Assembly (NCBI GenBank): GCA_965116865.1
Contig: OZ220727.1
Span: forward strand, 682,001-746,000
Reading direction: 5' to 3'
Origin: Aldehydirespirator sp965116865
GTDB taxonomy: Bacteria > Actinomycetota > Acidimicrobiia > Acidimicrobiales > Aldehydirespiratoraceae
DNA length: 64,000 bases
Both the position numbers and the translations under genes were made by a program. This document shows positions 1 through 11,769 of this stretch, piece by piece; the first letter of the stretch is position 1, and each line of letters starts with the position of its first letter. The notes below the pieces were generated by a model that saw nothing but the letters and a program-made list of their open reading frames with translations, did no database searches and was not told the DNA's origin.

Positions 1-2819
<2,819 letters not shown>

Positions 2820-2904
2820 ACGGCGTTCTCGCCGTGCCCGTGACGTTTCCTTGCTGCGCTGGCGACAGGACGCGACCCGGAGCCGCAGGCAGCAGTGGCG
2901 GAGC

Positions 2905-4776
2905 ATGGGCACGCTGAAGCGGCCGCCGGCCGGCTCGATCCCGGACGCGCCCGGGTCGTACCAGTTCCTCGACGCCGAGGGCCGTGTCATCTACGTCGGC
3001 AAGGCCAAGAGCCTGCGCTCGCGGCTCGGCAACTACTTCGGGTCGCACCTGCCGCTGCGCACCCGCCAGATGGTGGACGCGGCCGCGTCGGTGGAGTGGA
3101 TCCGGGTGGCCAACGAGGTCGAGGCGCTGATGCTGGAGTTCGCGCTGATCCAGCGCCACCGCCCCCGGTTCAACGTGCGCTACACCGACGACAAGTCGTA
3201 CCCGTACCTGTGCGTCACCATGGTGGACGAGTGGCCCCGGGCGATGGTGATGCGGGGCCGGCGCCGCAAAGGCAACCGCTACTTCGGCCCGTACGGCCAC
3301 GCCTACGCCATCCGCGACACTCTCGACCTGCTGCTGCGCACGTTCCCGATACGCACGTGCACCGACGGCAAGTTCCGCCGCTACGCCGGCCTGGGCAAGC
3401 CGTGCCTGCTGTACCACATCGAGAAGTGCTCGGGACCGTGCGTGGGCGAGGTCACCGACGACGATTACGCCGGCATGGTGGCCGAGTTGCTTCGCTTCTT
3501 GGAGGGTGACACCGATCCGGTGCTGGACCGGCTCGAGACGGAGATGGCCGCCGCGGCGGAGGAACTCGACTACGAGCGGGCCGCCCGGCTGCGCGACCGC
3601 CTGACCGCGGTGCGCAAAGCGGTCGAGACCCAGCAGATGGTGGGTTCCCGTATCGAGGACTTCGATGTGATCGGGTTGGCGGACGACGCCTTGGAGGCCG
3701 CGGTGCAGGTGTTCTTCGTGCGCCGGGGCCGGGTGATGGGACGGCGGGGCTTCATGATCGACAAGGCCGAGGACCTCGACCGGGCCGAGTTGGTGAGCAG
3801 GGCCTTGGAGCGGCTGTACTTCGATTACTCGGCCGACAACCCGCTGGGCTGGCCCAAGCTGGTGCTGGTGCCGCTCGAGCCGGCCGGCGCCGCCCTCTAC
3901 CGGGCGTGGCTCAGCGAGCTCCGGGGCTCGCGAGTGGAGGTTCGCGTGCCCCAGCGGGGCTCCAAGCGGGCGCTGCAAGCCACCGTGACCCGCAACGCCG
4001 AGGAGTCGTTCGCCCGTCACCGGCTCAAGCGCAGCACCGACCACAACAGCCGGGCCCGGGCCCTCAACGAGCTCCAGCAGCATCTCGAGCTGGGCGCCGC
4101 TCCGCTGCGCATCGAGTGCTACGACATGAGCCACCTGTCGGGCCAGGACTATGTGGGCTCGATGGTGGTGTTCGAGGACGGCCTGCCCAGGAAGGCCGAC
4201 TACCGGCGGTTCAAGATCCGCACCGTGGGAGGCAACGACGACTTCGCAGCCATGCACGAGGTGCTGACCCGGCGCCTGACCGGCTACCTGGAGCAGCGGT
4301 CCCGTCCGGTGGCCGAGCGCGACGGCAGGTTCTCGTACCCGCCGCAGCTGCTGATGGTGGACGGTGGCAAGGGGCAGCTGGGCGTGGCCGTGCAGGTGCT
4401 GGTCGAACTCGGCCTCGACGACGAGATCCCGGCCGCGGCGCTGGCCAAGCAGTTCGAGGAGGTGTTCCTGCCCGGCCGAGCCGAGCCGGTGCGCATGCCC
4501 CGCCAGTCTGAAGCGCTGTACATGCTCCAACGCATCCGCGACGAGAGCCACCGCTTCGCGGTCGAGTACCACCGCCGGCTGCGCGGCAAGCGCATGACCC
4601 GCTCCGCCTTGGACGGCATCACCGGTCTGGGCCCGGCCCGCAAGGCCCGTCTCACCAAGGAGCTCGGGGGAGTGCGGGCCGTCCAGCAGGCCGAACTGCA
4701 CGAGCTGAAGTCCCTGCGGTGGCTCCCCGACACGGTGGCCGAGAACGTCCACGCCGCGTTGCATCGGGCAGGCTGA
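2905..4776 (+). CDS. uvrC: UvrABC system protein C
   Basis: Dual-incision nuclease of excision repair, acting with UvrB on the pre-incision complex. It is 623 residues long, normal for UvrC. The N-terminal GIY-YIG nuclease domain is clear (PGSYQF...VIYVGKAKSLRSRL, residues about 12-35), followed by a UVR segment near residues 205-240, the RNase H-like C-terminal nuclease (IECYDMSHLSG...DGGKGQL) and a terminal helix-hairpin-helix region (GITGLGPARKARL). I chose ATG 2905 because homologous sequence begins there; the frame stays open 54 nt upstream, but the extra residues look like non-coding translation. Same orientation as uvrA. Confidence 0.96.
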   Translation: MGTLKRPPAGSIPDAPGSYQFLDAEGRVIYVGKAKSLRSRLGNYFGSHLPLRTRQMVDAAASVEWIRVANEVEALMLEFALIQRHRPRFNVRYTDDKSYPYLCVTMVDEWPRAMVMRGRRRKGNRYFGPYGHAYAIRDTLDLLLRTFPIRTCTDGKFRRYAGLGKPCLLYHIEKCSGPCVGEVTDDDYAGMVAELLRFLEGDTDPVLDRLETEMAAAAEELDYERAARLRDRLTAVRKAVETQQMVGSRIEDFDVIGLADDALEAAVQVFFVRRGRVMGRRGFMIDKAEDLDRAELVSRALERLYFDYSADNPLGWPKLVLVPLEPAGAALYRAWLSELRGSRVEVRVPQRGSKRALQATVTRNAEESFARHRLKRSTDHNSRARALNELQQHLELGAAPLRIECYDMSHLSGQDYVGSMVVFEDGLPRKADYRRFKIRTVGGNDDFAAMHEVLTRRLTGYLEQRSRPVAERDGRFSYPPQLLMVDGGKGQLGVAVQVLVELGLDDEIPAAALAKQFEEVFLPGRAEPVRMPRQSEALYMLQRIRDESHRFAVEYHRRLRGKRMTRSALDGITGLGPARKARLTKELGGVRAVQQAELHELKSLRWLPDTVAENVHAALHRAG

Positions 4777-4844
4777 GCCCGGCCGGCTCGGACCGCGGGG
4801 ACGGAGAATAGGCTGATGCGCAGCGCTGCAGACGGAGGTACCTG

Positions 4845-5648
4845 GTGCATGGTTCTTTGAACGGCAAAACAGTCCTCGTGACCGGGGCAGGCCGCGGCAT
4901 CGGCCGGGCCATCGCCGAGCGCTTCGCTCGGGCGGGATCGGCGGTTGCGGTGAACGACATCGACGGCGAGGCAGCGGCCGCCGCCGCCGACGCGATCCGC
5001 GGCGACAACGGCACCGCGACGGCTGTGCAGGCCGACGTGTCCGACAGCACGCAGGTGGGGGCCATGGTCGAGGCCGTCATGGCCGGGCACGGCCGCATCG
5101 ACGTGCTGGTCAACAACGCGGGCATCGTCAGCCCGACCCTCCACTTCTTCGAGGCGACCGAGGAGTGGTGGCGCCGCATCATCGACGTCAACCTGACCGG
5201 CCACTTCCTGGTGTCGCAGCCGGTGGCCCGCATCATGGCGAGAGCCGGCGGCGGCAGCATCGTGAACATGAGCTCGGGCGGGGCCACCCGTGCCCACCGG
5301 TCCTTCACCGCCTACGACGCCGCCAAGGGCGGGATCGAGGCCCTGACCCGGGCGATGGCGCTGGACCTGGGCCCCTACAACGTCCGGGTGAACGCCTTGG
5401 TGCCGGGCTCGATCGATACCAGCGGCATGACAGACGGCGAGCGGGCGCTGCGGGGTGAGAACGTGCCTCTCGGCCGGATCGGCGAGCCGTTCGACATGAC
5501 CGGCGCGGCGCTGTTCCTGGCATGCGACGAGGCCGCGTACATCACCGGGGAGACACTCCGGGTGGACGGCGGGATGCTGGCCCAGCAGCGCTCGGCCACG
5601 GTGGACATAGTCTCGCCCGGCGCCTTCCCGGCGGCCGAGGACCTCTAG
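4845..5648 (+). CDS. SDR-family NAD(P)-dependent oxidoreductase
   Basis: Short-chain dehydrogenase/reductase, 267 residues. The Rossmann glycine motif TGAGRGIG lies at residues 12-19, NNAG near residue 90, and the catalytic Ser...YDAAK near 150. A GGAGGT Shine-Dalgarno at 4833-4838 sits 6 nt before GTG 4845 (ATG 4848 is the alternative). A TAGGCT hexamer near 4810 could be its -10. The stop codon is 3 nt before the hydantoinase gene, so the two are probably co-transcribed. The substrate cannot be read from sequence; the C-terminal half resembles 3-oxoacyl-ACP reductase/glucose-dehydrogenase-like SDRs. It is the first gene of a cassette placed between uvrC and rapZ. Confidence 0.88.
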   Translation: MHGSLNGKTVLVTGAGRGIGRAIAERFARAGSAVAVNDIDGEAAAAAADAIRGDNGTATAVQADVSDSTQVGAMVEAVMAGHGRIDVLVNNAGIVSPTLHFFEATEEWWRRIIDVNLTGHFLVSQPVARIMARAGGGSIVNMSSGGATRAHRSFTAYDAAKGGIEALTRAMALDLGPYNVRVNALVPGSIDTSGMTDGERALRGENVPLGRIGEPFDMTGAALFLACDEAAYITGETLRVDGGMLAQQRSATVDIVSPGAFPAAEDL

Positions 5649-5651
5649 CCG

Positions 5652-8600
5652 GTGGCGAGCGCCCCGCGAATCGGCGTGGACGTCGGCGGCACGTTCACCG
5701 ACGTCGCCCTGGAACGTCCCGACGGCACGTTCGCGTCCGTCAAGGTGCTCACCACCCACCACCGGCCCGAGGAGGCCGTCGTGGCCGGCATATCGACCGT
5801 CGTCGAGCGGGAGGGCACGGCCCTCGACGAGGTCGCCCAGATCATCCACGGCACCACGCTGGCCACCAACGCCCTGATCGAGCGCCGGGGCGCAAGGACC
5901 GCGCTGGTGACCACCGCCGGGTTCCGCGACGTGATCGAGACCCGCACCGAGAGCCGGTTCGAGCAGTACGACCTCGACATCGTGCTGCCCCCGCCGCTGA
6001 TCGAGCGCAAGGACCGCTACACGGTGCCCGAGCGCATCGGCGCCCGGGGCGAGGTGCTGCTGGCGTTCGACGAGCGGGCCGCCCGCCGGGTCGTCGAACG
6101 GTTGTTGGACGGCGGCTACACCTCAGTGGCGGTCGGGTTCATGCACAGCTACCGGAACCCCGACCATGAGCGCCGCTTCAGGGAGCTGCTGGTCGAGGCC
6201 TCCCCTACCACGGCCGTGTCGCTGAGCTGCGAGGTCTCGCCGCAGATGCGGGAGTTCGAGAGGTTCAACACGGTCTGCGCCAACGCCTACGTTCAGCCGC
6301 TCATCGCGTCGTACCTGCGCCGGCTCGAGTCGGAGCTGCACCGGATGGGCGCGGCGTGCCCGCTTCTGCTGATCCACTCCGGCGGTGGCCTGCTCAGCAG
6401 CGAAGCGGCGGCCGCCTTCCCGGTCAGGCTGGTGGAGTCGGGGCCTGCCGGTGGCGCCATCTTCGCGGCCCGCTTGGCGCGGGCCCATCGCCGGGACCGC
6501 ATCCTGTCGTACGACATGGGCGGCACCACCGCGAAGATCGCGCTGATCGAGGACTGCGCGCCCCGCACGGCCAAGACTTTCGAGACGGCCCGTGCCGCCC
6601 GGTTCAAGAAGGGAAGCGGGATGCCCATCTCGGTGCCGACGATCGAGATGATCGAGATCGGCGCGGGCGGCGGGTCGATCGCCGCGGTCGACGCGCTGGG
6701 CCGGATCCGGGTGGGTCCGCACAGCGCCGGGTCCGATCCCGGACCGGCCTGCTACGCCCTCGGCGGGACGGCCGCGACCGTGACCGACGCCAACGTGCAA
6801 CTCGGGCGGCTGCACCCCGAGAACTTCCTGGCGCAGGACATCTCACTGTCGCCCGAGGAGGCCGCCGGAGCCCTGCACGACACCGTGGGCGCCCCGCTGG
6901 GCCTCGCGCTCGATGACGCCGCGGCGGGCGTGGCCGAGGTAGTCGACGAGAACATGGCCAACGCGGCTCGGACCCACGCAGTGGAGAGCGGCAAGGACCT
7001 GGCCGGCTACTCGATGGTCGCCTTCGGAGGGGCTGCGCCGCTTCACGCCTGCCGCCTTATCGACAAGCTCGGCATCGACGAGGTGCTGGTGCCGGCGGGC
7101 GCGGGCGTCGGGTCCGCCATCGGGTTCCTGCTCGCTCCGTTCTCCTACGAGGCCGCCCGCAGCTTCTACGCGACCTCCGAGCATTTCGACACCGCCGGGG
7201 TCCGAGCCGTGCTCGAGGAACTGGCCGCGGAGGCCGAGGCGTTCGTGAGAACGGGCACCTCCGAGGCGGTCACCGTCGAGCGCGAGGTGCTGATGAGGTA
7301 CCGGGGCCAGGGCTGGGAGATCCCGGTGTCGCTGCCCGAGGGCGACTTCGACGAGATCGCCGCCCAAGAGCTCACCACCACCTTCGTCAAAGCATACGAG
7401 GCGTTCTTCGGCCGGGCCATCGAGGGTCTGGCCATCGAGGCGGTGAGCTGGTCGGTGCGGGTGTCGTCGCAGCGCGAGGCGCCGGAGCTCATCGAGCCCC
7501 TGCCGGCGGGGCGCCCCCTCCCGACCGCCAGCAGCCGGTCGGTCCACGACCCGTCCGAGGGCGGCCGCCTGGCCACCGCCCTGTACGAGCGCGGCGATCT
7601 CGCGGTGGGAGATACCGTGGCCGGCCCGGCCCTGATCATCGAGGACCAGACCACCACCTTCGTCGGATCCCGGCACACCGCCGTGGTCCAGCCCGACCTG
7701 ACCCTCAGGATCGCCGAGTCGGGCCGGGAAGGGCGCGACGGCCGCGACGGCGCGTTGAGCCGGCCGGCTTCGGCCGCCCAGCACGAAGTCCCCATGCAGA
7801 TCATGTGGAACCGGCTGATCTCCGTGGTCGAGGAGCAGGCCCTGACCCTGGTGCGGACCGCGTTCTCGACGTCGGTGCGGGAGGCCGGCGACCTCTCGGC
7901 GGGGGTCTTCGATCCGCAGGGCCGCCTCATCGCCCAGGCCGTCACCGGGACGCCCGGCCACGTCAACACCATGGCCGCTTCGCTGGGGCACTTCATCGGC
8001 GAGATCGGAGCCGAGAGCATGCGGCCCGGCGACGTGTACCTCACCAACGACCCGTGGAAGGGCACCGGCCACCTCCACGACATCACCGTGGCCACCCCGG
8101 TGTTCGCGGCGGAGGACGCCGACGGGCACGGCGGCGGGGCCGAGACCCTGACCGGCTTCTTCGCCTCGACCGCTCACGTGGTCGACATCGGCGGCCGCGG
8201 GTTCGGGCCCGACGCCGGCGAACTCTACGAGGAGGGCCTCCGGATACCCATCATGCGATGGGCCGAGCGGGGCCGGCTCAACCGGGACCTGGTCGACATC
8301 GTGCGCAGCAACGTGCGGGAGCCCGACCAGGTGATCGGAGACATCCACGGCCTGGCCGCCTCCAACGAGACCGGACGCCGGCGGCTGCTCGACATGCTGG
8401 CCGAGTTCGGCCTGACCGACCTGGACGGGCTGGCCGCCTTCGTGTTCGACCGCACCCGGAGGGCCACCCTCGAAGCGCTGGAACGGGTGCCCAACGGCGT
8501 CTACCGCAACACCATGCGGGTCGACGGCTACGGCGACCCGGTCACCCTGGCCGCCGCGGTCACCGTGACCGACGACGGCATGCACGCCGACTTCGCCGGG

Positions 8601-9467
8601 ACGTCGCCGGTGAGCCCGTTCGGCATCAACGTGCCCATCACCTACGCCCGGGCGTACTTCACCTACGGCATGCTGGTGGCGCTGGCCCCGGAGCTGCCCA
8701 ACAACTACGCCTCGCTGCTGCCCTTCACGGTGAGCGCCCCGCCGGGAGCGATCCTCAACGCTGTCGAGCCCGACCCCGTGGCGGCGCGCCACGTGATCGG
8801 CCACTTCGTGACCGACCTGTGCCTCGGCGCCGTCGCCCCGGCCCTGCCCGACGTCGTTCCGGCCGAGGGGTCCGGGGCGTTGTGGAACTTCCAGGCCGGC
8901 GCCCGCAGCGCGGACGTGTCCGACCCCCGGCCACCGGTGGAGATGCTGATGTTCAACAGCGGGGGCAGCGGCGCCCGGCCCGGACTCGACGGGCTGACCG
9001 CCACCGCCTTCCCGTCGGGGGTCAGGACCATGAGCGTCGAGGCCACCGAGCAGGTCGGACCGATCGTGGTGTGGCGCAAGGAGATCCGGGAGAACAGCGG
9101 GGGAGCGGGCCGGTTCCGCGGCGGGTTGGGCCAAGTGATCGAGATCGCTCCGGCCGACGGGTACCTTTTCGAGTTCTCGGCCATGTTCGACCGGGTCCAC
9201 AACCCGGCCCGGGGCCGGGCCGGCGGCGGCGACGGCGCCCCCGGAGCGGTCCGCCTCGACGACGGCACTGCGTTCGGGTCCAAGGGCAGGCAGACCGTGC
9301 CTGCGGGACGGCGGCTGATCCTGGAGCTCCCCGGCGGCGGCGGCTTCGGCGACCCGGCAGAGCGCGACCCTGCCGCAGCCGCCAACGACGCCGCCCAGGG
9401 CTACGTAACCGGCAGGCCGCGCGAGCAGGTGGCGCAGTCACGGTCCGCGACTCGGGATCCCGGGTGA
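5652..9467 (+). CDS. Fused HyuA-HyuB hydantoinase/oxoprolinase
   Basis: ATP-dependent amidohydrolase of the N-methylhydantoinase / 5-oxoprolinase / acetone-carboxylase superfamily, 1271 residues. The A half begins with the actin-like ATPase motif GVDVGGTFTDVAL and contains SYDMGGTTAK. The B half begins near residue 715 (nt about 7795, QIMWNRLISVVEEQALTLVR) and carries the usual SVREAGDLS and LTNDPWKGTGH stretches. Many bacteria encode the halves separately; the fused arrangement resembles 5-oxoprolinase. It is flanked by an SDR (3-nt gap) and an FAD oxidase (6-nt gap), which suggests catabolism of a cyclic amide to an amino acid that is then oxidised. Substrate (hydantoin, N-methylhydantoin or oxoproline) is not determinable here. 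Confidence 0.92.
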   Translation: MASAPRIGVDVGGTFTDVALERPDGTFASVKVLTTHHRPEEAVVAGISTVVEREGTALDEVAQIIHGTTLATNALIERRGARTALVTTAGFRDVIETRTESRFEQYDLDIVLPPPLIERKDRYTVPERIGARGEVLLAFDERAARRVVERLLDGGYTSVAVGFMHSYRNPDHERRFRELLVEASPTTAVSLSCEVSPQMREFERFNTVCANAYVQPLIASYLRRLESELHRMGAACPLLLIHSGGGLLSSEAAAAFPVRLVESGPAGGAIFAARLARAHRRDRILSYDMGGTTAKIALIEDCAPRTAKTFETARAARFKKGSGMPISVPTIEMIEIGAGGGSIAAVDALGRIRVGPHSAGSDPGPACYALGGTAATVTDANVQLGRLHPENFLAQDISLSPEEAAGALHDTVGAPLGLALDDAAAGVAEVVDENMANAARTHAVESGKDLAGYSMVAFGGAAPLHACRLIDKLGIDEVLVPAGAGVGSAIGFLLAPFSYEAARSFYATSEHFDTAGVRAVLEELAAEAEAFVRTGTSEAVTVEREVLMRYRGQGWEIPVSLPEGDFDEIAAQELTTTFVKAYEAFFGRAIEGLAIEAVSWSVRVSSQREAPELIEPLPAGRPLPTASSRSVHDPSEGGRLATALYERGDLAVGDTVAGPALIIEDQTTTFVGSRHTAVVQPDLTLRIAESGREGRDGRDGALSRPASAAQHEVPMQIMWNRLISVVEEQALTLVRTAFSTSVREAGDLSAGVFDPQGRLIAQAVTGTPGHVNTMAASLGHFIGEIGAESMRPGDVYLTNDPWKGTGHLHDITVATPVFAAEDADGHGGGAETLTGFFASTAHVVDIGGRGFGPDAGELYEEGLRIPIMRWAERGRLNRDLVDIVRSNVREPDQVIGDIHGLAASNETGRRRLLDMLAEFGLTDLDGLAAFVFDRTRRATLEALERVPNGVYRNTMRVDGYGDPVTLAAAVTVTDDGMHADFAGTSPVSPFGINVPITYARAYFTYGMLVALAPELPNNYASLLPFTVSAPPGAILNAVEPDPVAARHVIGHFVTDLCLGAVAPALPDVVPAEGSGALWNFQAGARSADVSDPRPPVEMLMFNSGGSGARPGLDGLTATAFPSGVRTMSVEATEQVGPIVVWRKEIRENSGGAGRFRGGLGQVIEIAPADGYLFEFSAMFDRVHNPARGRAGGGDGAPGAVRLDDGTAFGSKGRQTVPAGRRLILELPGGGGFGDPAERDPAAAANDAAQGYVTGRPREQVAQSRSATRDPG

Positions 9468-9473
9468 CTTCGA

Positions 9474-10706
9474 GTGCCTCCAAGCCCCATTGGTTGCCGG
9501 AGATCCGGCTGGAGCGACCGTCCGCAGAGCTCCTCCTACGACGTCGTGATCGCAGGCGGGGCGATCATGGGCTCGTCGGTCGCGTTCTTCCTGTCTCGCA
9601 CCCCCGACTTCGACGGCACGATCCTGGTAGTGGAGCGCGACCCGACGTATGCGGAAAGCTCCACAGCCCTCACCAACAGCTGCATGCGCCAGCAGTTCTC
9701 GCGTGAGGTCAATCTCCGCATCTCGCAGTTCGGGGCCGAGTTCTTGCGGGACTTCCGGGACTGGATGGACGACGCGGAGGCTCCCGACATCGCGGTCAAC
9801 CACTTCGGCTACATGTACCTCGCCGCCGACGAGGCCGCAGCCGAGGTGCTGCGGACCAATCAGCGGGTGCAGTTCTCGCTCGGCGCCGGCACGCGCATCC
9901 TGTCACCCGCGCAGATCGCAGCCGAATACCCCTTCTACAACGTAGACGGCATCGTCTGCGGCAGCCACAACCTCGTCGGGGAGGGCTGGTGGGACTCAGG
10001 GACAGTGTTCGACTGGTGGCGGCGGCAGGCCCGTCGCAACGGCGTCCAGTACGTCACTGACGAGGTGGTGGCCGTCCACCGCGACGGCGACACGGTCGCT
10101 GGGGTCGAGCTGGCGTCGGCAGGGACGGTCGGCTGCGGCGCGCTGGTCAACGCCACCGGCACGCGGGCGGCCCGAACCGCGTCCATGGCCGGCTTGGAGC
10201 TGCCGGTGGAGCCCCGCAAGCGCTTCACGTGGATCTTCGAGGCGGCCGAGCCGCTGGAGCGGGACCTGCCCCTGACGATCGATCCGGCCGGAGTGCATGT
10301 GCGCAGCGACGGCGGCGCCTACCTGGCCGGGTGCGCGCCAGACGTCGACTCGGCGGTGGACTACGACGACTTCGACATGGACCACGACATCTTCGAGGAG
10401 AAGGTGTGGCCCGTTCTGGCCTACCGGGTCCCCTCCTTCGAGCGCATCAAGGTCCTCAGCCGCTGGGCCGGGCACTACGCCTACAACTACTTCGACCACA
10501 ACGCAGTGGTCGGACCCCACACCGAGGTCCGGAACTTCTTCTTCATCAACGGCTTCTCCGGTCACGGCATGCAACAGTCGCCGGCGATGGGGCGGGCGCT
10601 GGCGGAGTTGCTCTGCTACGGCGAGTACCGCACGCTCGATCTGTCGGAGTTGGGCTACGAGCGCATCGAGCGGGGCGAGCCGTTCGTCGAGACGGCGATC
10701 ATCTGA
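9474..10706 (+). CDS. FAD-dependent amine/amino-acid oxidoreductase (DAO family)
   Basis: Flavoenzyme of the D-amino-acid oxidase / sarcosine oxidase fold, about 410 residues. A dinucleotide-binding motif (YDVVIAGGAIMGSSVAFFL) lies near residues 22-40 and ends in the acidic residue of VVERD. The C-terminal part has the GHGMQQSPAMGRALAEL segment typical of the family's second FAD-contact region. The GTG at 9474 follows the hydantoinase stop by 6 nt; the first 20 residues are not conserved-looking, so the true start could be slightly later. Together with HyuAB this would fit a hydantoin-to-sarcosine or similar route, but no carbamoyl-sarcosine amidase is present. A small hairpin (10706-10718, ACCGT/ACGGT) follows the gene. 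Confidence 0.85.
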   Translation: MPPSPIGCRRSGWSDRPQSSSYDVVIAGGAIMGSSVAFFLSRTPDFDGTILVVERDPTYAESSTALTNSCMRQQFSREVNLRISQFGAEFLRDFRDWMDDAEAPDIAVNHFGYMYLAADEAAAEVLRTNQRVQFSLGAGTRILSPAQIAAEYPFYNVDGIVCGSHNLVGEGWWDSGTVFDWWRRQARRNGVQYVTDEVVAVHRDGDTVAGVELASAGTVGCGALVNATGTRAARTASMAGLELPVEPRKRFTWIFEAAEPLERDLPLTIDPAGVHVRSDGGAYLAGCAPDVDSAVDYDDFDMDHDIFEEKVWPVLAYRVPSFERIKVLSRWAGHYAYNYFDHNAVVGPHTEVRNFFFINGFSGHGMQQSPAMGRALAELLCYGEYRTLDLSELGYERIERGEPFVETAII

Positions 10707-10764
10707 CCGTCGGACGGTGGCGCTATCGGGTCGGGCTGGATCGCCCGACTACCATGACCGGCGA

Positions 10765-11655
10765 GTGAGTGCATTCGTCGTCATCGCGGGGATGTCCGGA
10801 GCGGGCCGCAGCCACGCCGCCGACAATCTCGAGGACCTCGGCTGGTTCGTGATGGACAACCTGCCGCCGTCGCTGATTCCCAAGGTGGCGGAGCTCGCCG
10901 GGGCGCCCGGCGCGGGCATCGACCGCCTCGCTCTGGTGGTGGGCGCCGGCCGCTACCACGACGAGACAGTGAGCACGATCGGCGGCCTGCGAGCCGGTAT
11001 CGAGGAGATGCGGGTCCTGTTCCTGGACGCCGCCACCGACGTGCTCGTCCGGCGGTACGAGTCGACCCGGCGCCGACACCCGCTGTCCGATCCGGTCGGG
11101 GCGGGCGCCCTCACCCTGGCCGAGGCCATCGAGGCCGAGAGGGCGGCACTGGAGCCGGTTCGGGCCACCGCGGACGTGGTCATCGACACCTCCGACTTGA
11201 ACATCCACCAGCTGCGGGAGCGCATAGCCGAGCTGTTCGGCGCCGATGAGGGCCAGACGATGCGCATCACGGTGCTGTCGTTCGGCTACACCCACGGCAT
11301 CCCCCTCGACGTGGACATCGTGATCGACTGCCGGTTCCTGCGCAACCCGCACTATGTGGACGCGCTGAGGCCTCTCAGCGGGCTCGCCCCCGAGGTGGCC
11401 GACTACGTGATGTCGAGGCCGGTGACGGGCCAGTTCCTCCAACGCATGGAGTCGCTGCTGGCGCTGCTGGTTCCCCAGTACGTGGCAGAGGGCAAATCGT
11501 ACCTTACGGTGGCCTTCGGATGCACAGGCGGACGGCACCGCTCGGTGGCCGTGACTGAGCATTTTGCGGGAGTGCTGTCCGCCATGGGCCATGAGCCGGC
11601 GGTGGTGCATCGCGACATCGACAAGCACGACCCGCAATCCTCGAAACTGATGTAG
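10765..11655 (+). CDS. rapZ: RNase adapter / nucleotide-binding protein RapZ (YvcJ family)
   Basis: P-loop nucleotide-binding protein of 296 residues. The N-terminal loop reads GMSGAGRSHAADNLEDLGW followed by VMDNLP; the Arg in place of the usual Walker Lys is also what I know from other actinobacterial RapZ proteins. The C-terminal domain has the diagnostic SFGYTHGIPLDVDIVIDCRF, FLRNPHYV and FGCTGGRHRSVAV stretches. I place the start at GTG 10765; a longer open frame extends back to 10297, but that part only overlaps the preceding oxidase in another frame. TACCAT at 10750-10755 is a candidate -10 for a nearly leaderless message. The usual downstream partners yvcK and whiA are not here. Confidence 0.94.
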   Translation: MSAFVVIAGMSGAGRSHAADNLEDLGWFVMDNLPPSLIPKVAELAGAPGAGIDRLALVVGAGRYHDETVSTIGGLRAGIEEMRVLFLDAATDVLVRRYESTRRRHPLSDPVGAGALTLAEAIEAERAALEPVRATADVVIDTSDLNIHQLRERIAELFGADEGQTMRITVLSFGYTHGIPLDVDIVIDCRFLRNPHYVDALRPLSGLAPEVADYVMSRPVTGQFLQRMESLLALLVPQYVAEGKSYLTVAFGCTGGRHRSVAVTEHFAGVLSAMGHEPAVVHRDIDKHDPQSSKLM

Positions 11656-11756
11656 CAGCCCAGTTTGTCGGCGTCTCTCGCGTCGATCCGGTCGGGCGGC
11701 GCGCCCAGCCGGTCACGGAGTGCGTGGACATCCCCCGGAGGCCGCCCGACCCGGCC

Positions 11757-11762
11757 TAGCCT
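11757..11762 (+). promoter_or_regulatory. Candidate -10 box of gap (leaderless)
   Basis: TAGCCT ends 7 nt before the gap ATG, so a transcript starting at the usual distance would begin at or near the start codon. No Shine-Dalgarno is present. The same hexamer and spacing occur before secG and rpmB. Confidence 0.5.
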
Positions 11763-11769
11763 CTGACTC

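Noticed and set aside
10297..10764. N-terminal extension of RapZ by 156 residues
   Set aside because: The extension overlaps the FAD oxidase in another frame and is Ser/Thr-rich noise; RapZ similarity begins at 10765.
10765..10830. Arg instead of Lys in the RapZ P-loop as a defect
   Set aside because: From memory, other actinobacterial RapZ proteins have the same GAGRS loop, so it is not a lesion.
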